DNA from: Flavobacteriales bacterium
GTDB taxonomy: Bacteria; Bacteroidota; Bacteroidia; Flavobacteriales_F; PHOS-HE28
Direction of reading: 5' to 3'
Assembly (NCBI GenBank): GCA_018057455.1
Contig: JAGPDT010000017.1
Location: 1 to 56,933 of the forward strand
DNA: 56,933 nt
Shown here: positions 42,195-51,300 of the stretch, one piece after another
Layout: the number at the start of each line of letters is the position of its first letter
How positions within the stretch are numbered: position 1 is the first letter of the stretch
Notes under the pieces: model-generated
Told to the model about the DNA's origin: nothing
Databases searched by the model: none
Seen by the model: only the letters and a program-made list of their open reading frames with translations
Translations under genes and position numbers: made by a program

Positions 42195-43535
42195 CTACTT
42201 CAAGGCTTTGGCGGCCTTGGCGAAGGAGGGCACGGAGTTGCACCCCCACTTCCCGCGCACGGTACCCTGCTGCAACAAGACCACACCGGGATTGCTGCGC
42301 ACCACGGTCTTGAGCGTCACCTCATCGCAGGTGAGGTAATCGAACATGTTCTGGTTGGCGTGCCTGAATGCCTCAGACTCATCGTAGGAACTGCTGGTGA
42401 GCCCGTACACCCGCCATCCGGCCTTCTGCGCGGCAACGGCCAAGGCATTGATGGCGGGTTGGCAACGGGTACGGGTATCGCCGATCGTTTTGGCCACCAC
42501 CAGCAGCACCGGTTCCGGTGCGGTGAGCACGGTATCGGTGTAGTCTTCCCCGTCCGCATCGTAAAGGATGAAATCCTGCACTTGCGAAGCGATGCCCGGC
42601 TCCACCTCCACCACACGGGTGCTGTTGGGCACATTCTCGAAGTTGGGGTCATCCCAGGGATAGGGCCCTGAAGTGAGGTACTCCTTGGCCTCGCCGGTGG
42701 TCTTGTTGCGGTAGCTCACATAGGTCAGGTTCACCGGTGGCTTGGCCTCCAGTTTCTGTTGCGTGATGTTCTTGCCCACAGCGTAGGGGCGATAATCACG
42801 AAGGGGCATATAGGCCAACGTGCACCCCATGAAGAGCACGGTGGCAGCCGCCACCCACCCTGCCGTGGCCCACTCCCCCCGGGGTTCTTCAACGAAGCGC
42901 TTGACCAGCAGGTAACCCGCGAGCACCAGTACGGTGAAAAGCAGGGGGAACCACCAGGTGAACACCCAGCAGTAGAAGGCCAACAGCGCCAAGGCCATGG
43001 GCAGGAGGACCAGGTCATCGCCCCAGGTGTTGAACTTGATCCGCTTGCGGAAGAAGAACAGCGGCAGCACGAACACCAGCAGCACCATGTCCTTGGTGAA
43101 GCTTTCCCAGGGGGTGAGCGAGCGGCCCAGGGAACCCTTCATGGCATCGCCAAAACAGCCGCAATCGGTCACACAGGTCACATCGCGCTGCTCGGCCACA
43201 CCGCCGACCAGCACTTCGTACTTGCCAAAGGGGTCACAGGTGGCGGTATAGGCGGTGAGCCAACCGAAGAAGAGCGTAAGCGCCAGCAAGGACCAAGTGG
43301 CCAGTTTCATCCTCCCGCCCACCAGCACGGCAAAGCCCAGCACCACCTCGGCCAAGCACGCCAGCATGGCCAAGGGCAAGGCATAGGGCTCCAGCCAAGG
43401 CAGCCCCAAGGCGCTTTCCGCGAAGTACTCCTCGAGTTTGTAGCTGAAGCCCAGCGGGTCATTGGCCTTGATAAGGCCACTGATGATGAAGGTGGCTCCG
43501 ACGAGGACCCGGCAGATCAACAGGAATATTCGCAT
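42195..43535 (-). CDS. BT_3928 family DoxX-like membrane protein with thioredoxin-like tail
   Basis: A 446-residue protein. The N terminus (1-150) is a DoxX-like four-helix membrane domain (ICRVLVGATFIISGLIKAND, PLAMLACLAEVVLGFAVLVG); then CVTDCGCFGDAMKGSLGRS, further membrane helices (about 185-275) and a periplasmic C-terminal part (about 290-446) with a thioredoxin-like pattern (LLVVAKTIGDTRTR, AQKAGWRVYGLTSSSYDE, FDYLTCDEVTLKTVVRSNPG, LLQQGTVRGKW). This is the BT_3928 family, known by its gene order in Bacteroidota; its function is unknown, but the cysteines and fold suggest redox work. Start ATG 43535 begins the first membrane helix. Confidence 0.9.
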   Translation of the reverse strand: MRIFLLICRVLVGATFIISGLIKANDPLGFSYKLEEYFAESALGLPWLEPYALPLAMLACLAEVVLGFAVLVGGRMKLATWSLLALTLFFGWLTAYTATCDPFGKYEVLVGGVAEQRDVTCVTDCGCFGDAMKGSLGRSLTPWESFTKDMVLLVFVLPLFFFRKRIKFNTWGDDLVLLPMALALLAFYCWVFTWWFPLLFTVLVLAGYLLVKRFVEEPRGEWATAGWVAAATVLFMGCTLAYMPLRDYRPYAVGKNITQQKLEAKPPVNLTYVSYRNKTTGEAKEYLTSGPYPWDDPNFENVPNSTRVVEVEPGIASQVQDFILYDADGEDYTDTVLTAPEPVLLVVAKTIGDTRTRCQPAINALAVAAQKAGWRVYGLTSSSYDESEAFRHANQNMFDYLTCDEVTLKTVVRSNPGVVLLQQGTVRGKWGCNSVPSFAKAAKALK

Positions 43536-43594
43536 GGTTCCGGCTCCGCTATTGTAGGTGGTACAAGGAGGATGATGCCCTGCAGCGGATCGGG

Positions 43595-43602
43595 CGAAAA
43601 TA
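43595..43602 (-). promoter_or_regulatory. -7-like promoter box before the BT_3928 gene
   Basis: Minus strand TATTTTCG, one base off TAnnTTTG, 59 bases before the ATG. The rest of the 278-base gap between this gene and the PsbP-like gene holds no gene or hairpin that I can support. Confidence 0.35.
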
Positions 43603-43813
43603 GCGCTTGCGGCAGGTGCATGGACCACCAGGCTGACAAAGGTTGCTAACGGCCGAACACCATGGCCGGCACTGCCGAACCGACCCTGGCCCGCATGGAT
43701 GGATCACGCACCGCCCACACGCAGGCGTTGAAATCATGACCGGAAGCCTGCTCCGTGTGCGGCACCGGATGCCGTATGCTTGCGGCCCGAGCTCCTTTGA
43801 CACGAGCACCACC

Positions 43814-44359
43814 ATGTCTGCCATGCCTTATCAATCGAGAAAATTGCCGTTGCTGCTGTGCGTCCTGTGCTCCTTGTCCGCGGCAGCTCAACAGGCCCGT
43901 GTGGTCACACGGGTGGTAAAAGGTGTGGCCCCTGCTTGGAAAACCTGGACAGCAGATGGCGCAAGCATGCAATACCCCTCGGACTGGGGATTCGTTCAAC
44001 CGGCCGAAGGGGACACACTGGCGGTCTTCAACGGGGCGGCGGATTCTACCATGCCCGGTACCGGGGCCTTGTTGGTGGTGGCCCTGCGCAGGGATGGCCC
44101 TGCGGGGTCCATCACGGAGCGCCCGCCTGCCGGTGCAGTCCGGCTGGAGGTGGCCGGAACCATTGGCGAAGCTGGATCGGGTGGGCAGTGGACGGAATAT
44201 GCATTCGGGGCGGACAGCGCCCGCATGAGGGCCTTGGAACTGGTGAACACGTCGGACGGCCGTATCTACACCATCACCTACATGGCGTCCGCGGGCCGTT
44301 ACGATGAATTCAGCCCTCTGGCCCAGGCCATGATGCAGTCCTTCTCAGCGGCCCGGTAG
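43814..44359 (+). CDS. Secreted PsbP-like protein
   Basis: A 181-residue protein with a signal peptide (about 1-27, ending SAAAQ). The mature part opens WKTWTADGASMQYPSDWGF and ends RIYTITYMASAGRYDEFSPLAQAMMQSF, the pattern of PsbP-like/DUF1795 domains, which have an alpha-beta-alpha sandwich and no known enzyme activity. It is probably a periplasmic binding or assembly protein. ATG 43814 begins the basic n-region; a second ATG at 43823 is possible. Its last 15 bases overlap the end of the convergent DUF1599 gene. Confidence 0.72.
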   Translation: MSAMPYQSRKLPLLLCVLCSLSAAAQQARVVTRVVKGVAPAWKTWTADGASMQYPSDWGFVQPAEGDTLAVFNGAADSTMPGTGALLVVALRRDGPAGSITERPPAGAVRLEVAGTIGEAGSGGQWTEYAFGADSARMRALELVNTSDGRIYTITYMASAGRYDEFSPLAQAMMQSFSAAR

Positions 44360-44905
44360 GGCTTCATCCGCCTCATCGAGGTGGATGAGCGCAAAAACGG
44401 CATAGTTCAGGATATCGAGGAAGTTGGCGTCGATGCCTTCACTGACCGTTGTGCGCCCCTGGTTGTCCTCGATCTGCTTGATGCGGAGCAATTTCACCAG
44501 GATCAGGTCCACTAAGGAACTGACGCGCATGCTGCGCCAGGCTTCGCCGTAATCATGGTTCTTGCGCACCATCAGCTCCTGCGCGGCCGCGATGGCCTGT
44601 TGCACCCGGTCGATCGCTTCCTCGGCCTTCATGTCCGGCGTATCCGCCACGCCGCGCTCCAATTGCACCAAGGCCATGGCCGCATAGTTCACAATGCCGA
44701 TCAGCTCCGGCCGGATCCCTTCATCCACCTTGCTCTCGCCCACCTGTTGCAAGGTGCGGATGCGCTGGGCCTTGATCAACACCTGGTCCGTGAGGGAGCT
44801 GACACGCAACACACGCCAAGCCGTACCGTAGTCGCGCGCCTTTTTCGCGAAGAGGTCCATGCACTGGGCGGCAACGCGCTGGTATTGCTGAAGGGTTCTT
44901 TCCAT
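44345..44905 (-). CDS. DUF1599 protein with internal duplication
   Basis: A 186-residue cytoplasmic protein made of two copies of the same all-helical unit. Copy one has KKARDYGTAWRVLRVSSLTD and IVNYAAMALVQLE; copy two has KNHDYGEAWRSMRVSSLVD and ILNYAVFALIHLDE. This is the DUF1599 family, which I recall being linked to nucleotide metabolism (NMAD1) on genome-context grounds; that link is not shown here. It is divergent from folP, 29 bases away, and a TATCTTCG box for it appears to lie inside folP (44949-44956). Confidence 0.88.
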   Translation of the reverse strand: MERTLQQYQRVAAQCMDLFAKKARDYGTAWRVLRVSSLTDQVLIKAQRIRTLQQVGESKVDEGIRPELIGIVNYAAMALVQLERGVADTPDMKAEEAIDRVQQAIAAAQELMVRKNHDYGEAWRSMRVSSLVDLILVKLLRIKQIEDNQGRTTVSEGIDANFLDILNYAVFALIHLDEADEALPGR

Positions 44906-44934
44906 GCTGGGCCAAGCCGCCCCACCTTTGGGGC

Positions 44935-45789
44935 ATGCTGGACGGCGGCGAAGATATCGTGTGGTGCGTGCGCGGCAGGCCGGTGGTGCTGGCTGCACCG
45001 CTGGTGATGGGCATCCTGAACGTGACCCCGGATTCCTTTGTGGGGTCCAGCCGGTTGGGCCAAGTGGGCGGCGTGCTGGAAACGGCTGGGAGGATGCTGG
45101 AGGAGGGTGCGCGGATCCTGGACGTGGGCGGTGCAAGCAGCCGCCCCGGATCGGTGGAAGTGCCGGCCGATGAAGAGCGGCGGCGGGTGCTGCCGGCGAT
45201 CGAGGCTTTGCATCACCGCTATCCCGAGGCCTTGATCAGTGTGGACACCTGGCGGGCGGCCGTGGCGGCCGAAGCCGTGCAAGCCGGGGCCGGCCTGGTG
45301 AACGACATCAGTGCCGGCCGGATGGACGCGGACATGCTTCCGTGTGTTGCCGCATTGAAGGTGCCCTACATCCTCATGCACATGCAGGGCACCCCGCGGA
45401 CCATGCAGCATGCCCCGGTATACCAGAATGTGGTGGCTGAAGTGGTGCACTACCTGAGCGGCCGGGTGCTGGCGGCCCGGAATGCGGGCATTGCCGATGT
45501 GGTGGTGGACCCGGGGTTCGGTTTTGGCAAGACCACCGGGCATAACTACGCGTTGTTGCGCGGGCTGCCCGCCTTGAAACAACTGGGCGTACCCGTTCTG
45601 GCGGGCCTATCCCGAAAGCGCATGATCAACGAAGTGCTCGGGACCACGCCCGAAGAAGCACTCAATGGCACCACCGTGCTGAACACCATGGCCCTGCTGA
45701 ACGGGGCAGGCATCCTGCGGGTGCATGATGTGCGGCAGGCCGTGCAGGCCCTGGAACTGCTACGGGCGTACAGGTCCCTGCAGGGCTAA
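44935..45789 (+). CDS. folP: Dihydropteroate synthase
   Basis: A 284-residue TIM-barrel enzyme that joins p-aminobenzoate to hydroxymethyl-dihydropterin diphosphate in folate synthesis, the target of sulfonamides. It has VMGILNVTPDSF (24-35), ILDVGGASSRPGS in place of the usual DIGGESTRPG, SVDTWRAAVA, GLVNDISAGR, MHMQGTPRTMQ, VVVDPGFGFGKT and GLSRKRMI. All substrate-binding loops are present. A CACCTTTG box ends four bases before the ATG. Its stop overlaps that of the next, convergent gene. Confidence 0.95.
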   Translation: MLDGGEDIVWCVRGRPVVLAAPLVMGILNVTPDSFVGSSRLGQVGGVLETAGRMLEEGARILDVGGASSRPGSVEVPADEERRRVLPAIEALHHRYPEALISVDTWRAAVAAEAVQAGAGLVNDISAGRMDADMLPCVAALKVPYILMHMQGTPRTMQHAPVYQNVVAEVVHYLSGRVLAARNAGIADVVVDPGFGFGKTTGHNYALLRGLPALKQLGVPVLAGLSRKRMINEVLGTTPEEALNGTTVLNTMALLNGAGILRVHDVRQAVQALELLRAYRSLQG

Positions 45790-46349
45790 CGGAAGGCCTC
45801 CTGGTTGCGGCGGTCACGCTGCTTGTAGTAGCCGCGGAAAGTCTTCTCGTACTCGTCCATGGCCTTGGAGAACAGCGGCCGCATCTGCTCGGTATAGGGC
45901 GTATCCCAGCTCATGTTGCGTACGCTGGTCTTGTAGTTGGCCTCGCCAATGGCTTCTTGAAAAGGGCTCAGGTCCACATCAGCGATCCATGCGAACAAGG
46001 TCATCTGCAGGTCCATTTCATAGAATGGAACATCCGGGTACGGCGGCACCTCCCGTGTATCGATGACCACATGCTTGGAGACCATGTTGTTCCGGCTGAA
46101 CCATACTTCATACTTCCAACCGCGTTCCAATTCAAACTTGTAGCGGCCATCACTGCGCGTGGTGAGCTCCAGCTCCTCCTTGCCCGCTTTCAGCACGCGC
46201 ACCAAGGCCCCCCTGAGCGGATCGCCGGAGAACAGCTCGGTCACCTGGCCGGAAAGGAACACGGTGAACCGTTGCGAGGGAGCTTGTGCGCGGCAGGCCC
46301 CGATGCCTACCAGGCCGATCAACAAGGCTGAAAGTGAACGGAATGACAT
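45786..46349 (-). CDS. Secreted carboxypeptidase-regulatory-like protein
   Basis: A 187-residue protein with a signal peptide (about 1-22, ending CRAQA). Residues about 28-110 form a CarboxypepD_reg-like beta domain (FLSGQVTELFSGDPLRGALVRV, DGRYKFELERGWKYEVWFS), and the C-terminal half is helical and strongly charged (RPLFSKAMDEYEKTFRGYYK). Similar proteins occur in Bacteroidota as periplasmic envelope parts. No active site. An exact TATTTTTG box ends five bases before its ATG, so the mRNA is probably leaderless. Confidence 0.8.
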   Translation of the reverse strand: MSFRSLSALLIGLVGIGACRAQAPSQRFTVFLSGQVTELFSGDPLRGALVRVLKAGKEELELTTRSDGRYKFELERGWKYEVWFSRNNMVSKHVVIDTREVPPYPDVPFYEMDLQMTLFAWIADVDLSPFQEAIGEANYKTSVRNMSWDTPYTEQMRPLFSKAMDEYEKTFRGYYKQRDRRNQEAFR

Positions 46350-46354
46350 GGGGG

Positions 46355-46362
46355 CAAAAATA
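46355..46362 (-). promoter_or_regulatory. Bacteroidota -7 promoter box before the CRD protein
   Basis: Minus strand TATTTTTG, an exact TAnnTTTG match, followed by CCCCC and the ATG at 46349. Position implies a leaderless transcript. Confidence 0.45.
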
Positions 46363-46480
46363 TCCCAAGGAGCGTTGTGGAAGGAGCTGCCCGGGCCCAC
46401 CACCCCGCACCGGCAGCCATCCTTTCCTTGGGCTCTCCCTTGCTGATGGGTCGGAAGCATGGCTGGGTCCACCGGGCCGG

Positions 46481-47656
46481 CTACGCCGTACCAAGGCTGG
46501 GCAACGGCGATCGGTCCCGCAGCACCGCCGATCCCTCATCCGCCGGGATCATGGTCACCGGCTGTGCAGCGCGCCCTTTGCGCTGCACGGAACGTACCAC
46601 CAGGTGGCGCTTGCCCCCTTTCACCCGCATGAGCTCGGGCGGGCCGAAGCGGTAGTGTTCGTCCGCATCGGGCATCCGGTCCAGCAGTTCCTGGGTCATC
46701 ATCAGGTCCACATGCTGGTTCTTGGCCACGGACTGCACCCGGCTGGTGGTGTTCATCACATCCCCGCTGAAGTCGATGGCCCGTTTGATGTGGCCGATCT
46801 GGGCCGTGATCACCCGCCCGCCATGCAGGCCTCCGCGGAATTGGGGCATGGCGCCGAACTCACGCAGCATCAACGGGCGATGGGCTTCCAGCCGCTCTTG
46901 TATGTCGAAGAACAGATCGAGGCAGTTGTTGTGCCGGGTGCCGGTCTGTATGGTCCAGGTGAAGATCACTTCGTCCCCCACATATTTATGGATCTCCGCA
47001 TCGTGCCGCAGCACCGCCTCGGTCATCAGTGAGTGCGTGGTGTTCAGGAAGCGGAAGTACAGCATGTCGCCCAATCGCTCGTTCAAGGCCGAACTGCCCA
47101 CCAGGTCGATGCTGAGCATGACGCGCTCCCCAACCCTGGGTTTGTCATACCACCCCAGCAGGAACCCCAGGAAGAACCGGCGGCCCATGAATTCCTCCAC
47201 CTGCACCACCAGGATGGAGGCGGAAGTGACCACCACCACCTGCAGGGCAAAGCGGTAAATGCCCATGGCCGCCACCACATCCTCCAACGGCCAGTGCAGC
47301 CGGTCCGCCACGGGCATTTCATGGCCTCGGCTGGCCAACCAGGCCAGGGTCACCAAGGTCACCGTAAAGACATTGACCGCAAGCGCCTTACCAATGAACT
47401 GCAAGGGAATGGCCAACGCCCTGAACCGCCTGCCGAAGAGGAATTCCTCAAGGATCCCGGTCCAAACACCCAGCAAGGCCCATGCGCTGAACAGCTTCCA
47501 TCCGGCATAATTGCCGAAAAGCATCAACACCGACCCCACCACGGCCGTCACCAAGGCATACTTCAGCAGCTTGCGCAGCTTGTAGCGGGTAATGGCCGGA
47601 AGGTTTCTCAAAACAGGAACAACGCGGCGCGAAGATAGCTCGGTTGCATCGGCCAT
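46481..47656 (-). CDS. Membrane-bound class III adenylate/guanylate cyclase
   Basis: A 391-residue protein. Four or so membrane helices (about 30-50, 55-70, 85-108, 133-152) are followed by a class III cyclase domain. Both metal Asp residues are present (Asp184 in SIDLVGSSALNERLGD, Asp228 in HKYVGDEVIFTW), as is the GDVMNTTSRVQ helix with the transition-state Asn/Arg, so it should be active. AMP or GMP preference cannot be settled. In Bacteroidota, 4-TM cyclases of this type are common and their signals unknown. Start ATG 47656 is nine bases from the divergent SpeE-like gene; a TATCTTCG box just inside the frame (47630-47637) leaves open a start further in. Confidence 0.88.
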   Translation of the reverse strand: MADATELSSRRVVPVLRNLPAITRYKLRKLLKYALVTAVVGSVLMLFGNYAGWKLFSAWALLGVWTGILEEFLFGRRFRALAIPLQFIGKALAVNVFTVTLVTLAWLASRGHEMPVADRLHWPLEDVVAAMGIYRFALQVVVVTSASILVVQVEEFMGRRFFLGFLLGWYDKPRVGERVMLSIDLVGSSALNERLGDMLYFRFLNTTHSLMTEAVLRHDAEIHKYVGDEVIFTWTIQTGTRHNNCLDLFFDIQERLEAHRPLMLREFGAMPQFRGGLHGGRVITAQIGHIKRAIDFSGDVMNTTSRVQSVAKNQHVDLMMTQELLDRMPDADEHYRFGPPELMRVKGGKRHLVVRSVQRKGRAAQPVTMIPADEGSAVLRDRSPLPSLGTA

Positions 47657-47661
47657 CTTTG
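47654..47661 (+). promoter_or_regulatory. -7-like promoter box before the SpeE-like gene
   Basis: CATCTTTG, one base off TAnnTTTG, ends four bases before ATG 47666 and overlaps the start codon of the divergent cyclase gene, so the two transcripts must interfere. Confidence 0.35.
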
Positions 47662-47665
47662 CGCC

Positions 47666-48331
47666 ATGTCCTTGCTGAAGAGCCTGTTGAGCTACGCCTG
47701 GCCCATGACCGAATGGAAAGGCCACGGCAAATACGGACCCTTGGCCTTGGTCTGGGAACAAGGGCACTTGGTGGTGAACAGCGCAACGGCCAACCAGAGC
47801 TTCGGCAACCTCCACGCCATTTGGCAACAATGCCTCGAGGACCAACGGGTAGCGATGAGGCCTTTGCGGAACATCCTGCTGCTGGGCTTCGGTGCCGGAA
47901 GTTCCGCCCGGATCTTGCGGAAAGAATTGGGCATCATGGCGCCCATTACCGGTGTGGACGGCGACGCGGAGATCCTGCGGATCGCACGTGAACACTACCG
48001 CGTACACCAATTGGAGGGCGTGCAGCTCGTGCTTTCCGATGCGCTGGAATTCGCCCGGGACCACCACTTGGCATATGATCTGGTACTGGTGGACCTCTGC
48101 CATGAACTGGACCTTGCGCCCCATGTGGATGAAGAACCCTTCATCAAGGACTTGCACCGCTGTACCGCACCCGGTGGGCTGCTCTGCTTCAACACCATCG
48201 TACATGACCCCATGAGCCGTGAAAGGAGCCAACGCACAAGCCACCTGCTGCGTCTCAGCTTTGGGCAGGTGGAAGAACACCTCTATCAAGGGATCAACCG
48301 GGTGATCTCGGCCGCCCGTCCAGGTAATTGA
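47666..48331 (+). CDS. SpeE-like (spermidine-synthase-fold) methyltransferase-like protein
   Basis: A 221-residue Rossmann-fold protein of the spermidine synthase-like group: PLALVWEQGHLVVNSATANQSFG, the SAM/dcSAM loop ILLLGFGAGSSARIL, ITGVDGDAEILRIA, DALEFARDHHLAYDLVLVDL and GGLLCFNTI. It lacks the N-terminal beta domain and the polyamine-binding Asp set of true SpeE, so the substrate is probably not putrescine. Start ATG 47666 is close to a CATCTTTG box. Co-inheritance with the divergent cyclase would suggest a link, but the sequence does not show one. Confidence 0.78.
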   Translation: MSLLKSLLSYAWPMTEWKGHGKYGPLALVWEQGHLVVNSATANQSFGNLHAIWQQCLEDQRVAMRPLRNILLLGFGAGSSARILRKELGIMAPITGVDGDAEILRIAREHYRVHQLEGVQLVLSDALEFARDHHLAYDLVLVDLCHELDLAPHVDEEPFIKDLHRCTAPGGLLCFNTIVHDPMSRERSQRTSHLLRLSFGQVEEHLYQGINRVISAARPGN

Positions 48332-48391
48332 AGCCTTTGGCGGTTCGCCCCGGATCCCGAAATTTGAAGCTCAGGCCCGCTCAACGCATCC

Positions 48392-51300
48392 GTGTCCATT
48401 TTGAACGCCCGGATCACCGCCTCCACCCTGCTCTCCGTGCTTTTGGCATGGGGTGCCCGGGCACAACCGGTCTGCTTCGTCCAACTGGGGGCTGATACCA
48501 CCATCTGCCAAGGCGGGACCGCCACGCTCCACGGTCCACCCGGTTATGCCAACTACCTGTGGAGCAACGGTACCACCTCCCAGAATACCAGTGCCACCAC
48601 GGCGGGCAACTACTGGTGCCAAGTTTCCTACGCCACAGGCAACCTGGTGTACAATGGCGACTTCTTGATGGGCAATTCCGGATTTACCTCCCAATTCATC
48701 TACTCCACCTCATCGGTCCAGAATGAAGGCTACTATGCCGTTGGGACGGATGCACATGACTACCACAGCCAGTTCCAAGGGACCGGGACCGGCAATTTCC
48801 TGATCGCCAATGCGGGGTATGGCAGTTGGAGCAACAACCAGTTCGACGTTTGGTGCCAGACCATTCCCTGCTGCCCGGGCCAGACGTACACACTGAGCTT
48901 CCTGGGCCGCACCCTCAGCAACGCGCTGCCGGCACGGGTGGTCTGGCTCATGAGCGGGCAACTGGTCAACTGGCCCGATTTCACGTTCCCTGCCTATTCC
49001 GCAGGATGGCAAACCTTCACCACCACCTGGACCGCCGGCCCCGGCCAAACCAGCGTGAACGCCTGCATCAGCGTCACCTCCGGAGACGGGGTTGGCGACG
49101 ATTTCGGCATCGACAACATCTCCATCGCCAGCACCGTGGTCCTGCGGGACACCGTTGCGGTGAATGTTACCCCCCTGCCCGTGGTGGACCTTGGCCCAAG
49201 CCAATCGCTCTGTGCCGGTGATGTGCTTACCCTGGATGCCACCGTTGGCGGGGGCACCTATGCCTGGCAGGATGGCAGCATCAACCCCACCTTCCACGTA
49301 ACCGGACCGGGCCACTATAGCGTGGTGGTAACCGCCCAAGGCTGTTCCAATTCCGATGTGGTGAACATCACCTACAACCCATTGCCCACCGTGGACCTGG
49401 GCCCGGACACGCTGCTCTGCGCCGGAAGTCCATTGGTGCTCAACGCCTACAGCCCCGGATATACCTACTTGTGGCAGAATGGCTCCTCCGCTTCCACCTA
49501 CACGGTAACCCAGCCTGGCACCTATTGGGTGGAGGTGATGCGCAACAACTGCACCGCGCGCGACACGGTCCAAGTGGGCTACAAGCCCATGCCCACCGTG
49601 TTCTTGGGCAACGACACCACCCTTTGCGCCGGTGATACCTTGGCCTTGGACGCCACCGTGGCCAACGCCACTTGCCTCTGGGAGAACGGGAGTACATCTC
49701 CGTTGCGGACGCTATCGGCCGCAGGCACCTATCAAGTGGCCGTGGACCTGAACGGATGCGTGGCGCAGGATGCCATTCAGGTCTCCGTGGCACCGCTCCC
49801 CACCGCGAACCTGGGGCCGGACCAAACGGTTTGCCCGGGCACGTCGGTCACCTTGGATGCCACCTTGGCCGGGGCCACCTACTTGTGGAATGACGGCTCC
49901 ACAGCGGCCACCCTCACCACGGTGCAACCTGGCAATTACATCGTGGAGGTTTCCATGGCCGGATGCTCCAACACGGACACGTTGGCGGTAGCCCACTTTA
50001 CGCTGCAAACCGTGGATCTGGGGCCGGACGTAACGATCTGTGCCGGCACGTCCACCGTGCTGGGTGACCAGGTGCCAGGGGCTACCCTGCTGTGGAGTAC
50101 AGGGGCGACCACGGATTCCATCACGGCAACTACGGGCGGCCCCTACTGGATGCAAACAACCCGCAATGGCTGCATCGTAAGCGACACGGTACAATTGACG
50201 GTGGTACCTCTACCGATCTTTTCCTTGGGGCCCGACCTGATGGTCTGCCCCGGTGCCCTCACCACCTTGGACGCCACCACGGGAAACGCCACCTACCTCT
50301 GGAACAATGGCACCAACGGCCCAACGATCATTGCGGGGGTGGGCACCTGGTCCGTGGAAGTTTCCGGGAATGGTTGTAGCACCAGGGATACGGTGACCAT
50401 CAGTGCCTACACGCCACCCGTGGTGGACCTTGGCCCGGATACCGTGCTGTGCCCGGGCGCTTCGATCACCTTGAACGCCGGAGTTCCGGGAACCTACCTC
50501 TGGAACACGGGGGCCACCACGCCGTCCATCAGCATTGGCAGCACCATGACCGCCTCCTTGACCGTGACCGATGGCCATGGCTGCCAAGGCACGGACCAGA
50601 TCGGCATAGCCTTCGCCCAACCGGGCACCACCGGCTTGGGGCCGGACAGCACCTTTTGCATGGGCAACCCGGTGATGTTGGACGCCACCACACCGGGCGC
50701 AACGGCCTATTTGTGGAACAACGGTTCCACGAATGCCCTGCTCCAGGCCAATGCCGGAGGAACCTATTGGGTGCACGTCACCGTTGGGCCATGCAGTGTC
50801 GGTGATACCATTCTGCTCACAGCCGCACCCCTTCCCACGGTGGACCTGGGCACCGATCTACTGCTCTGCCCAGGTGGTTCTTTGTTCTTGCAACCACCAT
50901 CGGCAGGCCTGCTCCTGCACTGGCAGGACGGTTCCACAGGCAGCTCCTTGCTGGTGAGTGCCCCGGGCAGCTATAGCGTGGAGGCCACCAACGCACTTGG
51001 TTGTACGGCCTCGGACACCGTCGTGGTCAGCGGAATTCCAGCTCCGGTGGTGCAATTGGGGCCGGACACCGCCTTGTGCCCCATGCAATCGCTTGCCGTG
51101 GATGCCACGGTGCCGGGCGGCCTGTACCTGTGGAATGACGGGAACACCTCCGCCCAGCGGCTCTTGGCACCTGGCACCTGGTCCGTACAAGTAACCGCCA
51201 ACTCCTGCACCGCCTCGGACACCATCACCATTCTGGCCCTTCCAGCCCCGGTGCTGGGCCTGCCCACGGACACCACGCTTTGCGCCGGGCAAGCATGGAC

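Noticed and set aside
43536-43813. Missed gene or RNA in the 278-base gap before the PsbP-like gene
   Set aside because: Open frames there are short and featureless, and no stable hairpin or RNA motif stands out beyond the possible promoter boxes.
47657-48289. 211-residue extension of the cyclase toward the SpeE-like gene
   Set aside because: It lies antisense to the SpeE-like gene, which has a recognisable fold; the extension has no features of its own.
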